Positions 21,901-37,200 are shown, counted from the first letter of the stretch. The stretch is DNA of 64,000 bases from Diphasiastrum complanatum (GCA_029204225.1 CM055109.1:28476861-28540860), one strand, 5' to 3'. Made by a program: numbers and translations. Notes: generated from the letters alone by a model not told the origin.

Positions 21901-24900
21901 TCTTTGAGTTGATAATCCAAACATAAATGCAGAAGTCTTGTGCTCATAATTTTCTTCTTTCCTGTAAATTGAAGATGTAGGAAAAGATAAAAATGAATTA
22001 TTTAATCTGGGTTTTGCTAATGTAATTGTTCTGCTTCTTACATCTCTGAACTGAAACAAAATTCCACTGCACTATTTAAAAGTCATCTACAAAATTGACC
22101 CACCTGCGCAGTACACCATAAAAGTCCATAAGCACAAAATTTGCATGAGTCTTATGGCCCATAAATGATCCTTACTGCTGGTGAAATTTTTGATTTGGTA
22201 GTCTGCTGGTTTGTGCAGTTTTGTTAATCAGATGTATTTTGTTCTAGTTCACATAGGATGTCTTCAAGTGGATATATTTCTGTTGAACTTGGATGTTCAT
22301 TTTTACAGTGGTAACGATATTGATGGTGTGTTTATGTTTTGTATAATAATATTTCTGTTGGTTTGCCCTTGAATATGACAGATGCTTCTGGAACAGCGGT
22401 TTTTGATTGAGGAACGATCGTGGGAAGCTCGGATGGAATATAGTATAGCTCATCAACAATGGGAAGATGTCTCCTCTTTGCTTGATGAAATTCCACCTTC
22501 CATTTTGCAGGAACAAGACCTTCATGTTCGCTTGGACTGTAAGAATTCGTATGACCCGTTTGTCTTAAGAGCCACTCTCTCTCACATCTCATCAGAAAAT
22601 TTCAAGGCCTCTCCTAGAAATGGGTCCTCAGGTTTGCAAGTGGATGCTGTGGATGCAATCATACCAAAAGTGAAAGTTCTGGCCTTCAAACTTGGATCTG
22701 TTTGCACTCCATGGATTCGGGAGAAGATAGAAGAAAAATTAGCTACAATCCATATTTTCCTTAGGACGTACTGGAGTAGTACAACTGAGCTGATGGCATT
22801 ATCTGCACGAGCTGGGCTTGTCTTTGAGAGGCATCTAAGTCGAGTGCATGACATAAAACCAAGAGAGGGTGAGGCGTCACATTCGAGGGGTGGTAAGGGA
22901 CGGGACTTTGGTAAAGATACGATTCGAGCTGTCCACGACCTTGTCGTGCAACACTGTATCCGAAATCATGCACCGCACCTTTTGCAGCTTTACCTTGATC
23001 ATCATGGATTAGGGCTTGACAGGTTTTCTGCCTCACATATACTTGCTGTAATGGTATGATTTTACCTCTGTAGGTCTGTCTCTTCATATTGTGTAGAAGG
23101 AATCAGTTAGTACTCCATAATTAGTTCTCTTGATGTTAACTTACCCAAAACCCTAATTAAGAGAGTTTTTCACCTCTCTGCTCTTTGTTTATTAGAGGCT
23201 CAAGTCTTACATAATGAGGATACCTTGATTAATATGTATTTTTGAAGACATCTATGTCAGTAGACCATTCATGGGTTTCCTTTTCTATGTAGGCCTCTTC
23301 GTAAGGTTTAAGTCCAGTTGATGCCAATCCAGTGACAGAAACCCGTCTTGAATCGATTCTGTGTAGCAGCTGGTCAGAAATAGAATGGAGCATGCCTTGG
23401 ATTTGTTTCTTGATCATCTGAAGTCTACTTTTCAAGATCTTTTGTGATGCCTCATTGTACACTTTAAACACAAGTCGATTCGATTCTCAATTTGAATTGA
23501 TTCAAGTCTCTACTTGAAAGTCAAATTGTCTTACCACAAAACAACTTTGGAATTTCAATTCTTTGATAGCATGTTGCAAATGTTGATTATGCAACTAAAA
23601 CTCTGCCATGCTACTTTGTGTATGGATAATGAATGCTTTATGTCAGGCAACCTTATGCTTGAAATTCTATGTACTATGGGAACAATAGACTTGAAATTCT
23701 CATTTCTCAATGAACCTTATATGTTGTTATTATTTCCTCCCTTTCATACTTTTTGAGTCCAGGGTGAATCTGACTTTTTTAACAGGGAGATTGCCAATGG
23801 GCTCGGTGGCTGCTTTTATCACGTCTAAAGGGGCGGGAGTATGATGCTTCGTTTGCAAATGCCCGAACTATTCTTGCACCCAAAGCAACATTGGGTGGAA
23901 ATCTCCAACTTCCGGACATGGAGAACTTTATACCAACGATTGATGATCTAGCAGAAGCTGGCGGAGAAATTGTTGCTTTATCGACAATGATGTATGCTCC
24001 TGTTCCAGTTCAGAAGTGCTTATGCACGGGCAGCATTACCCGGCATGTTGGGCCATCCTGTCAATGCACCCTGGAGAATCTTCAACCGGGTCTACAGAGG
24101 TTCCCGACACTATGGCGGAGTTTGGTTGCTTCTTGTTTTGGCCATGAAAGATGGGGAAATTCTTCAACATATGCCATTCGTGACCGTAATGTTTTCTACT
24201 CTTTGGTGGTTTTCATAAATTAATGATTCTTTTACTTTCATGCTTTCAGCTGACTGATTAAGGCCCAATTGTTCAAGTTATCATTCCTGTCCTGATGAAC
24301 GGGTTCAAATGTTTTAGTTGCTAGCCGGACAGAGCTAGCTGGCTATCTGCAGTGGCGGGATAGCTTGTTTTCGTCTGCAAGTGGTGATACATCTCTTCTG
24401 TCGATGCTTCCTCAAAGAGTTCCTAAGGGTGTACGAAGGCTGCTGCAGATCTATATTCAGGTATAACCTTGGGGTTTTTTATGAAGAACCTTAGCTATAT
24501 AGATATGCAATCACAATAGCAATGCGTATCAGATACTCATGTTGTAGTAAAATGCTACATACAGACGATGCATCATAGACGGTTATTTTTATAGATTTTG
24601 TTCCTGGTCAATCTATGAAGGACAGTCGCATTTATTGAGCCTTTGCTATGCTTCATGTCCAGTATTAAGGGTCTGATAGCATCTTTAGAACTAAATTGGG
24701 TTTATATACTTCATAATTTGCACCTTTCAAACTTTTCAATCAGTTTATGCTATTCAGAAGATCCATATCTGGGAAAAAAGATGGATCAAGAAATTTATTT
24801 TCAGAAAGGGGAATTTTATTGGACTCTCACTGATTGTGCTCATAAGTTCAATTGAATTCTAGTTTTTTGTGGTTTATTGCAAAATGCATGTCATATTCAC

Positions 24901-27900
24901 AACCCTTGTCATTTTGATAGGGTCCCATTGGAGGAGGACAAGCTACAGATGCGATTTTGTGGGAAGCTGCGATCTCAAAAAGTATTGAAGAAGAGTTGTA
25001 TGCACATTCTTCAGAGGTATTGACTTTTCTTCGCAGTTGTCATGTGTTCTGAAAATATGCCGTTTCTTGCCCTTGCACATTGAATTGGCTAGTTCTGGCA
25101 CTGTTGTATGACCCATTTTCCTTGTTTCAAGAATAGCAAGTTTGGGACCACAGTGACATTTTGATTTTATTTAATAATCTTTCTTATTCCATATAAAATG
25201 GGAGTGCCCAAATATTCAAAAGAGCCACAACCATAATCCTTGTTATTAATGTGCTACTACCATATGATCTACCAACTATAAAAGCTTTTCTATCATCAGT
25301 GGAAGGAGCGTTGGATAAATCAATGAAAAAGACCTGGAAACATTTTGAAGCCTTAGAAGTAAGTTACCTTGTTCTGGAATGGCAGCTATTAGAAGTGCTA
25401 TTTTTTTAATTATGTTGCTGTGGATGGATGTATTTTGGTGTCCTAGATCACCTGAAAAGGCCATCATTGTGCTGTAGTATAATTGAGAATCAATCCCAAA
25501 AAGCTGGGAATGGGCACTTGGTCTTTACCACAATAAACACCTTTACAGAGTAGAAACTTCACTCAAAAAATTCAAAAAGTGAGTACAACCTTCCAGATCT
25601 TGCATGTCATGGCTTGATTGAAGCTAATATCATTTCCAGGAAGTTTAATTGTCTTTGGAAGGCCAAGAGCAAGATCCTTGGTGCATAGCATCTCCATAAA
25701 TTTGAAGTTGGGGTGGCCCAACCTCTTATGCCAAAGCTCCACTTGATTGAGCTCCTCCTTTACCATGTTCACACTTCCAAGAAAAACATTAGCATCTAGC
25801 TTAAAAAGCCTTCCTTGCTTGAATCCCTTTACAATGCAAGTACTATTCATCATTATGGAGCAAACACCTTGCTTAAAATGGACATCTAAGCCATCATCCA
25901 TCAATTGTCCTACACTTCACAAATTCTTAGTGAGTGTAGGAACATAGAGTACATTATCAAGATCTACTCTTTTAGAGGATCCAAGACTTAAGAGAATAGT
26001 TCCCACTCCATCTATTCTACATTCTTGATCACTTGCTGTTAGAATAGACTTTTAGATTTGAAAGAATATCCAAGAAACTTAAAATTTACTTAAACACTAT
26101 GCTTGGATCAAGGAAGTTCATAAATCTAACAAAACTTGCGAGAATAAAATCAAATAACCCTTTGATAGGCACTGAAGTTACTGATTGCATTTTTCAATAT
26201 AAGGGACATGAACTCATAAAAAGTATATATTACATTACATTTAGCATGATTTTAGCATAATAAAACACTAGAATTAGTACCTAGTTTCTCCATAACTGGG
26301 ATGGCATGAATTCACACCTCATGCTTACCACATCTAGGCCTTCTACTTAAAGTGCACCTCATGAATGAACACAAAATATGAGGAAGATGGAAGGATCTTG
26401 GAGAAATGCTTTTATCTTGAAGGTGTCCAATGTACTATGTGTAGCCAAAGTGTGTCCCTCATCTCTACCCCTTTCTAGAAAGAGACAAAGAAAGCTTCAT
26501 TAATGTCTTTTAAATTCCAGAAAGGCATATAAGATGAAGTACCTGTCAAGTGTGTATAATGAAAACTACGGGAGTGTGAAAACGTCTCCTATAACTATAA
26601 ATGTATATAGGAAACCTAGAACTAAGGGAAAAACCTTGGAATATGACATTTAGACATGCAGAAAAATAATGACGTTGAAACATCATCACATCCTGTTGAA
26701 GAAAGAAGTGATATCAGTCCCAGGAAGTATATCTGGAGTGAATCGTTGTCATTGTCGTCGACGTGGATGTCAAGTATGTGTTCTCTGGGTATCTCAAAAT
26801 GTGTCAAGTGGCTCTAAGTGTTGGCTAGGAGGCAATCCAAGCAGATTCTCCTGCACTAACACAGCCTTGAAATCTTGCCTAATTGACTCATTTAGACTAT
26901 TTAATTCTTGTGTGTGCAAATGAATTGTTGATGCCAAAGAATCACATGATGTAGATTGTTGTAGTACACTAGTATCATGCCTATCTACCATCATTGGATT
27001 AACCAATACATTGCTACAATCATTCACATCCATCACATAACAACAATAAAGATACTGTGAAGGTACTTTCTTTATTTGAGTAGCTGAGATGAGGGGGGCA
27101 ATCGACAACATCCTCACACCTGTCAAGACATGAGACAAACCCTCATGCTTGAATGTCTAGTTTTTTCAAAGTTGTCCTTGTACCCTTGTATAGTAATGGG
27201 CATTTGTACAACTTGACGATCCCAAATCTCCCTAGCCTTCTCCCCAGTCATCTCGACTGTATACTGATAGGCTGAGGGTACTTTGGGAATATCCATTTGC
27301 ATACATCTACACAAAAAGCAATCTCTGACAGTATAGGTGCCATGCATCCATTGCCCGCACATGCTCGTGGGGCAGAATGAACTGAGCATGAAAGACATGC
27401 CAAAAATCAGCCCAAGTCACTGGGCAATCTGGGATACGCGATAACTTTTGCCACCACCTATCTGCGACATCAGTCAAATGGTAAGCATCCTTTTTTGAAT
27501 GCCACACCTCATTAGTAGATGCATGCCACAGCTCAAAATAACTCTCCCACTTGCTAAACCATTGATTGATAAAGTTGGCAGTGCGTTCTTGGGAGCTGGT
27601 GGCGTAACGAAGTGGCCTGATATCCTTGTCTTCATGTGTTTCAAAGAAGCATAGCAGCATGAGAAGCTGAATGATGCACGTTGGTCAAGGATTGTTCCAC
27701 CGATTTTAGACGATCTTGCACTTTTGATTGCGGGGTTTCAGTGGACTCTTTCCGCTGTAGCTAGTAGACCCTCGTGGGTTGGACAAGTAGGCAAGGAACA
27801 AGGAGAATTCACTAGAGAAGGAATGTTTATACGATCATCTGAATTTTCCATGATTGCTAAAGAAGAATAAAGTCACAGAAGAAAGATAACGTGACAAGTT

Positions 27901-28925
27901 TCAGAAGATATCAAATTTTTTTGTCTTCAGAAAATTAATAAGAAAAGCCCACAAGAAAAGGCAAAAATTTGCCAATTTTTGGCACTCTCTCTCTAGAACG
28001 ACCTTCTCTCTCTCTAGAACGAGTTCTTAAAGCTCTGGTACCAATTGTTACACTCCTTAACCGTATGCTCGTCGGAACACAAAAAGCAGTTGTGTCGAAT
28101 GAATATCCTCCCATCTTTAGGTAACCCTCATAGCTTCTACTTGTTATTCCAGTTTCAGGGCATGTGGCATCTGCGCATGGCTAGCTAGGCCCCCTGGATC
28201 CATAAGTGCCTGAACTGTTGAATAGCACCCATTGGAGCCTACTGGTTACCACCCTCGTGCACTGTTGCACCAGGTAGCGGAATGACTGCTTGCTTCGGTC
28301 AACTGCTGACTAACCCTAGTCCCGGCCTATATAATCACAAGCGAGCTCTGTTAGCAGCTTGACGATTATGGATCGTTACACATACTTGCAGTTTGCGCCA
28401 CTACACTACGTCACGATTGTGACACCTCGCACGACTGGCGGGTGCCCTTCTATGAGACTGGTCACAAGGTGATAACCTTGGTCACATGACCCTAAGCTTA
28501 TCGGTCTTGGTGGGATCATGATCGGCGGGCTGGGTCCTAATAGTTGGCATTTCTATAGTTATACATGCCACCCTCACAGTGGAGGACATAGTGTCGTTGA
28601 CTATCTCATGGGCTCACCATCCTTTGAACCCATAGTCTCTGACTTCCATGTTTCCCCCACCACCCTTTCTGATCACTCATTTATCTCCTTCGATATCAAC
28701 GACATCATCACAGTCTTGACACCTTGACATGGATACATAGGATTATTATTATGCACACACACTCTCGCATACGTGTCTATTAGTTTGTACTAGATGTTTT
28801 TCTTTATTACAGTTTTGGAGATGTTTTATATGCTCCCATGGTTACCACATACTCGACATGTACTTCATTAGTCTTATATACCTTTTGGCATGGAAAAGAC
28901 ATTAATAAAGCTTTCTTTCTTTCTT

Positions 28926-28995
<70 letters not shown>

Positions 28996-30498
28996 AGGAC
29001 TCATGCATACATTCAATGGGTTATTGGCAGATTGTATGCCAAAGAGCCTTTTTTGGTCCTTTGGGTGTCAAGCTAGATTTCTATTGGATGTCTTTTTTGG
29101 TGATTGATCCACACAAATATATTTTATTACTACGATGTTTGGACTCAAGATTGTCACAGAACCTTTAATTTGCCTTGCGACAATTCTGAGTATCTTCACA
29201 TTAGGTGCAGGTAGAAGTGGGTCACAGTTCTAGGGCACCCCTTGGAGAGGAGCGATTTTGTTGGTTGTGTTCCATGGGTGTAGAGAAAGAGAGGAGCACT
29301 TTTCTTTAGATGCCCAAAAGAAATACATGGGTACATGATAAAGAATCGAATCAACAATTGTCGATTCGATGTCAAAGCCAACTATTGAAGGCAATTGTTG
29401 AAGCCAACTCTCGAGGCAACTGTCAAAGGCACCTGATTTCCCAACATGGTATCAGAGCAATATTAAAGCTGTTCTAGTATCATGAAGCATACAGTATCAG
29501 AACATTTCTTGTTCCGATACAGAGTAAGCATTCGCTAAATCGTCTAGAAGTCATACAATCTATTATCTGCATATACCTGTCTCGAATTTCCTCATGGATT
29601 CTCAATCGAAGTCTGGTCTAATGGTAGACAAGCTTGATGGATCTAATTACCATTTATGGAAATTCAAAATGAAAGTCGTGCTAATGGCCAAAGAACTTTG
29701 GGAGATAGTCGTAGGTATCGAACTACTTCCTAGTGTTGATGAGCAAGCCATTTCTAAATGGAAGCTCAGGGATGGTAAGGCTTTCACCTTAATCACTCTT
29801 AATATATCAGACACATAGATTGGCCATATCAAACAAGCCCAATCTTCTAAGGAAGCTTGGGACATTCTGTGCAGACTTTACGAAGTGAGAGATGTCACTT
29901 TGAAACTGCATCTGAGGAGGAAATTTTTCTCTCTCAGAATGTTAGAAAGTGATTCTATTCAAAATCACATCAATCTATTCAAGACTGTCCTTGAGCAGAT
30001 GGCAGCCATAGGTTTAGTCATAGAAGATTCGGATGATGTTATGACCTTATTGTCTAGTCTACCATCCTCATATGAAAACTGGGTGATGGTTATGTCGACC
30101 CACTCAAAACTTTCTTTGTCTAGAGTCATAACTATGTTGCTGTAGGAGGATACTCGAAGGAATGGTGCATCCTCGTCCTCCATCAAAGACTCAGCTCTAT
30201 ACTCCAAGAGAGGTTCCGAAGAAGACGAAGATAGTCAAACAATTCGACACGAATCAGAAGCAGTCACACAAGCCAAGCCCGAATCAGAATCAGCAACCTG
30301 CTTAGAACAAGAAGAAGATGTTCTGTAAAACTTGCAAGAGAACGAAACATGAGATGCAGGACTGCCGAATCCTCAAGTTCAACAAGAAGAAGAAGAAGCA
30401 GCTGGACTAACAAGCCAATGTAGTAGCTGAAACAGAACAGAACCTCAAAGATTAAGATGAGCAGAATGCATTCATGGTGAACCATCACCATGTCGATC

Positions 30499-30550
<52 letters not shown>

Positions 30551-33500
30551 ATGCTTTGCAATGGTTCCTCGATTCTGGAGCGACACAGCATACGACAAAC
30601 CATTAAGAATGGTTCCACGATTACAATACAAAGAAATTCGTTCACCTTGGAGACAACAGCTCACACGTGATCAAAGGTGAAGGTACTGTCAGGCTGAATT
30701 TTCAGAATGGAGAGAAGCATTAATGTTGCTGGACAAGCTTCAAAGGTAGGTCTGTGACTATTGTGCAGTTCAATTCTCCTTCATGTTGATAATATGAACT
30801 GGGTATGAAATCTAGGTCCATCTTCTGTCAAGATAGATTGTTGGAGAAAAGGCTTCAATTGACATTATCCTAGTTTTCGATGCTGGAAAAACTGTCCCCC
30901 AATGTCATGCCGTGAAAATCATTGTTGTATTAGCCCACATACAGCTTCAACATAGATCTCTGAAGACTGTCTTGCTAGCAAATTGGAAAGCCAAGATCTT
31001 CTCTTCACCATTGAAGCAGCTCCAATGAGGCCTGTTTTCTTGCCTGAAACAAGTACCTTTGTTGCACATTTCAAATCGGTCGTTTTGAACTTTGTGTACC
31101 TACTGAGTTCAAGTTCTTAGCTTTAGCCTGACCAAATGGCTGGAGGGTGGTTAAGTAAGAAGCTCAATGGCTTCTTAGTCTGACATCTTACCTTAAAACT
31201 AGGCTCTCAACACTAGTTCAAGGATTTGTGACATAACTCTTTTTTTCAACAGATTACGCCGTCTATAGGTACTGGATAACATTTACCACAAGTTCTTGGA
31301 ACCACTATTATGACGTCTTACCCCTATTCTAGAAGTTACTAGGATTTACCATTGAAGTCGGGAGATGTCTTGTTTTCTTCGGAGACCATCTCAGCCTCAC
31401 TCCTGCCTGTTAGGTCCTTTCCAATAGTCTATCGGGACATAAAGTGGGATAAGTGTTAGTTACTCATTAAAAAACATTATTTCTTTTCCACAAATTCACA
31501 ACGAATACAGTTAAGAATAACGACTAATTTGGAAGAGATAGGGACATGCTAGCTAAAACCTAAGCTAAATTGGTTACTAGTGACTTAACATATCATGAGT
31601 TAGCATGTTTCATAATAATTTTTAGCACATAATGGTGCACTGCAATTAGTTAGAGAATTACAAACCTTAAGGCTAAGCTACATGCTGCTAGATGCAATTA
31701 GGTGTGGAAGAAACTAGGGATGCCACAACATTACCTATTTTCGGCTGTCTAATATTTTCCCCGACCGATTTGTTTAGCCTTCTATATCTTTTCGAAAGCT
31801 TTTCGCACGTTTGACAGATCACTACTTTTTTCCAGCTCAAAAGTCTCTATGCCTTTCAATAAAACTGGGCATTTGTGATCGTGATGTTTGTAAGCGAGCG
31901 CTTTGACGATCTTCTTTTTCTCTATCTTCACCTTGCCATTTTTAAATATGATCCTCATAGCTTTGTTCCTTTCATTGGCTGTGTTTCAAGAACGGCTTCC
32001 ATGCACAAATCAAGGATTCTTGATAGAAAATGAGTCACTAAGCCTCCTTTAGTTGGGTATGGCTCGATCTAAGGAAGCGGATGGTGGATGCGGACGCTTG
32101 TCCGGACGTGGACGTGCCAGGGGCGTGTCCGGAGGTGGACGCGTCCACCCTTTTTTGTTTTTGTTTTTTTAGTGTTAATTAGGGTTAATAAAATAAAAAA
32201 AAATGGACTCGTTCGACCCCGCGTCAAGGGGTCGGACGCGTCCGGGTCCGGACGCCGGACGCGGACGCAGATTGCCTGCGTCCGGCCCGGACCCTCATGT
32301 CTGGGCTCGATATTGCTTGAAAGTGTTGAAATTTTCAACGTGACACTTTTCCATTTTTAGGTAGCTGGAACTTGAATCTGCTCAGATGGCTAATGGAATG
32401 TAAATTTTTACTTGAGAGCCCAATGAAATTGGCATGAATGTCATCTTTGCCAAGTTGGGAGTGCATTCCTTTTTCCTTCTCCACCTAAATCGCAGCCAAA
32501 GGCCCCTTGCTTACTACTAATAGATTGGAGTGTATCAAGACCAAATGCAACCATTTAAAACCTACATTGGAGTGGATCGACCAGACCAACCTGAGGGTGT
32601 CTAGAGGTTTTTTGGGGTTTATAATTGAGGCAAAAAAATTTATTATGTTCCAAGTGGTTCAACTTAGAAAACACAGGGGATGCCATTAATACATTTTCAG
32701 CTAAATTTCACCCTAAGTATTGTTTTGTTGGCTCATGCATCAAATGTGGTTGAAAAATCAAAACTTGCTATGTAGGAGAGAAGCACTAAAAATCATATAC
32801 GTGTTTGGGTTACATTCCGTTGGAACACTGAGGAACTATGATTTCAGAAGTTCAGTATTTTCTAGCCCTTCGTTGGAGTTGGAGGACCAGCAAATGCTCA
32901 AATATGATTTATAAAACAAGTGATCAATCTTACAAATTTACACTTGATATGTGACTAGTTTAAGAAAATTTGTGATTGTCAAGAATATACGAGTGATCTT
33001 GAAAATTTAGTATAGATATTTTGTGATGTTTAAGCTGTTTTGTGATCGCATGTTGGCATTTATTCTGTGCGGCTTTTAATTTAGCTAGCTGTCCATCTTT
33101 TAACTTGAGCTTGTTTTGTCTTGTAGGATGTAGAGTTTGGAGTTGAGCGACATCTTCGTCGAGGACGAGCACTTGCGGCATTTAACTGCTTGCTTGGACT
33201 ACGAGGTCAACAAGTTTTGACACGCGGAACTGGCTTACATATGAAATCATTGCATGGACAAGTTTATTCATCTTCTGAAGTTCAAGCACTTCTTTCACCT
33301 TTGACACCGGAGGAAGAGAAGATGCTTGTTTCGGTAAGTTACTTAAAAAGATCGCTTTTTTTTTTCAAAGGTTAAGTTACGACAATAATTCATCTTACAT
33401 GCACTTTATTGTCCTTGGATCTATCCAATAATTACTTGTCCTTTACATGCACCTTATTGTGTATTTGTTGTTTGACATTTAATGAAATCCTAAGCAATAT

Positions 33501-34209
33501 CATTCTTATTGTGTAACTGCTACAACATTTCTTCTTTATGTTATCAAAATTGTGAAATGATCTAACATGTAAAATCGTACTTCACATGTAAGTTGCTAGT
33601 TCACTCATCGTTTGGGTGTTTGTGTAAGTAATCGACTGTATCGATTGCGTAGTGTAGTCAACTATATTGGCTACTCGAGGAAAAGGAAGGGACTCATTAC
33701 TTAGTTGGACAATTGATTGAATAAGGGGATTGATCGTTTACATAAGGTTTGGGACACTCAGGAGCATTGTTGGCACTTTTACCATTAGGGTATGTGCCAT
33801 GAAACTTTTAGAAAAATGTCATTCATGCAAATTGTAGGGCATTAGATCTTATCGGAACAAACTGAACCATAGCTCGTTCAAAAGATAGGCTCAAGAGCTT
33901 TTTGATGGTGTCTTCACCTGTCGAAAAGTGTAATTTTAGGCAATTAGTCGTTTGAACGACTTCATGCATGCTATTTATGCAAATCGAGGCACCTTTGCTA
34001 AAAGCAACTAAGTTTTGGGGCTGGGGTAGTAAGTCACACCTCTTCATGATGGCGTTTATCCCATTATCAATGCCCAAGCTCATCCCTGGAGGTGTGGAGA
34101 AGAGAGATTGAGATGAACCCTGCAAGAACACTTGAAAGGAGACAATGGAGCCAAACCATTCAACCAATTTGAAGCCTTATAGTCACCTAAGCTTCACCCC
34201 AAGCGAGAG

Positions 34210-34263
<54 letters not shown>

Positions 34264-37200
34264 AGAGAGAGAGAGAGCTTTATTAATGTCTTTTCCATGC
34301 CAAAAGGCATATAAGAACAAAAGGAGTACATGTCAAGTATGTGAAAACCATGGGAGCGTATATAAACGTCTCCAAGAAAAAACTATGCATAAAGAAAAAT
34401 GAGTAATATAACTGTAAACTACAAACTGCCAACTGTCCATAAGTGGGAGCAAGAATAGTTGCCATGAGTAGAGTAGAGTAGAGTAGTATCAGATAGTGTC
34501 AGATACTGCTGCTGCTGAAAAAAGACGTAATACGAGCTATATCAGGAGGTATGGGCCGTCGCTGACGTCGTCTAGGAGGGTGAAAACTGTGTACTCTCGT
34601 AACAAGGCGAGAAGTGTGAACTGCTGCATGACTATGAGTGATACACTGTCTCTGTCATTGGTGAGGTGGTATGTCGTCGTCATCGTCATCGTCGTCGGGC
34701 CGTGTCCGACAGTTAGATATATGACTAACATATACAGATCTTAGTTGCCCGTTCCGGAACTGAACGAGTTAACATTCCAGAACTCGTTCCGTTCCGAAAC
34801 AAGACCAAAAAAGAATTATAAAAAAAACGCACTTTTTTACAAAGGAAAAAACAAAATAAAACCGCGATCACATTGTTCTTCCTGGCATTTCTTTATTGCG
34901 CCTCATTTCTGTGCTTTCGCCTGGTGTTATACTAGTATAAGTGAGGTCTAGATATTTTGAGATTTCTGAATCATCAATAATTAGCTATAGTAGTTGAGCT
35001 ATTCTTGAATAAAGTTAATTGGCTAGATGAGCAATAAAGTGGAGAATTCACTATGAGTTGTCTACCTATAGATGTGTTTTTTATTGGTCACATATTCTAC
35101 GAGTCACTAGGATTAACATGAATATCAAATTTGTTTTGGTATGCTTTGTCTTTGACTACCAAATAAAATGTAGAATTTGGATAACTCAAATTTCCTATTA
35201 AGAATCCGTCTTGAGGAATATTCATGAAGTCCTGTAACTTTCTTGTGGAAAGAGACTTTGGAATGATTGTTATGTTTCCTAATGTGTGTTATTGGACATG
35301 CACTCTCGTATTCTCTAATGATTAAGTATGACTTGGGAATCCAATAAATATGACGAATCATGATTTACAAGTGTTTATGATTGATAGATCATAAATATGT
35401 ACTTGGTTATTATTAGAGGACTATGTATGTGGACATGCAATGATTTTTAGAAAAGATGAGTTATTTTTGATATTTGATTGAGACAAGAAATGAGATCAGT
35501 GATTTGAAAAATCTAATTCTCTTTGCTCCAGGATAAAAAATTGAGGACCTATGTATTTCATAGGCATTTTCATTGGGAAAATCACTTTTCTTAATGAGAG
35601 TTTGCCTATATTAGTAGAGGATACTCTGCTACAAATTATGGTCTGGTTATACTTAGGCATAGTTTTCAACGTAGATCTCCGGTTACTCAAAAGGTTGCAG
35701 ATTTCTTGCATGAGGAGCTGGAATTGGTGCAATTTACTCATGTGAGTACTCAAGACAAAGCTGAAACTTGTATGAGTTGCTATAGATCTCCTAGAGATTT
35801 TAAGGTGGTTCATCGGTTATGTCTTTGAATTTCTAGTTATTTTAAGATTATATGACATATTGTGGATTACTTCAGACTATAGCCATATTAATTTCTTTAG
35901 CTTTTGAATTTATTCTCCAGGGTAAGGTGATGATTCACCCGGTGTTTCATGTAAATTAGTGAGAATTCAGTTTACATGAAGATGATTCCTTTGTCTTGGA
36001 GAGGATCGAATCCAATCAAAAGATTTGCTGCTTAGTGTACCTTTAGGATCTGAGAAAAATACAGAATCAAAGATAATAGACAATTGGGAAATTGTCCTAT
36101 ATTTGAGTGCTTAATCAGATGGACAGGTCAAATTGAGGATAATGACGATTGGGATACAATCGAAAGCGTAAAGAGGTACTTCCCTAATTTCCACTTTTGA
36201 GGATAGAAGTAATTCAAGGGGGGAAGAATGGGATCACCGTATTAGAAATTAATGTTCGTTTTACCCCTAATGTTAATAGGCCATGCCTGCGAGTTATTTT
36301 AGGGTCCTATGCTATTTAGATTAGTTATAGATCTAAGCATGTAGTAGGGCACTAGAAGACTATACATGTAGTTCTTTAAGAAGGAGAACTGTAAAATTTT
36401 TGGAACCATCATAATTTTGTTGACCCGACAAAATTTTTGAGGAACCAACAAATTTTTTTGAAGAATCTGCTGAAAGTTTTTGTGAACCAGCAAAGATTTT
36501 TTGAATGACATTTTTTTTGCAAGACTGACAGAAATTCCATTGAATCCTAAGTGTCATACAATGGCAAGTTTAAATGATGTAGTATTATCTGAGACAAGTG
36601 AACTTGACGGCACAAATTTTAGCATCTGGAAATTTAAGATGCAAAATTTTCTCATGGATCGAGAATATTGGAATATTGTTACAAGTGCAGGACTTACTCC
36701 CACAACTAATAGAGAATTGAGAGAGTATATGGCGAAGAAAAGCTGATCATATCATTAACCTATCAGTTAAAGATATGATTACTCCTCATATTAAAGATGC
36801 TGCTGGACCCAAGGAAGCCTGGGATATTCTCAAGAATTTGTATAAGAACATAAATCAATCTAGAGTTTTGTTGTTAACTAATAAGCTACATACTTTGAAA
36901 ATGGATACAGGAGAATTAGTGACAGATTATTTTACACAGGTAAAATATCTCAAAGGACAAGTTATAACGGTTGGCAAAAGTGTTCCTGATTCAGTTTTGG
37001 TGTCGATCATGCTTACTAGCTTACCACTAGCATATCAGAATTTTGTCATGATGTTATCTTTACGCGAAACCAGACCTACTTTTGATGAATTGAATGCTAT
37101 TTTTTACAAGAGGAAGCAGGAAAGGAATCAGGAGAATAGCAATCAACAAGAAGGTGAAGAGATCTTCATTTGGTACATAAAACACCTATAGTACTTTGGT

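Noticed and set aside
26641-27138. Possible host exon or gene in minus-strand open stretches
   Set aside because: No splice-consistent partner, no family motif, several breaks, and it adjoins a gypsy gag remnant.
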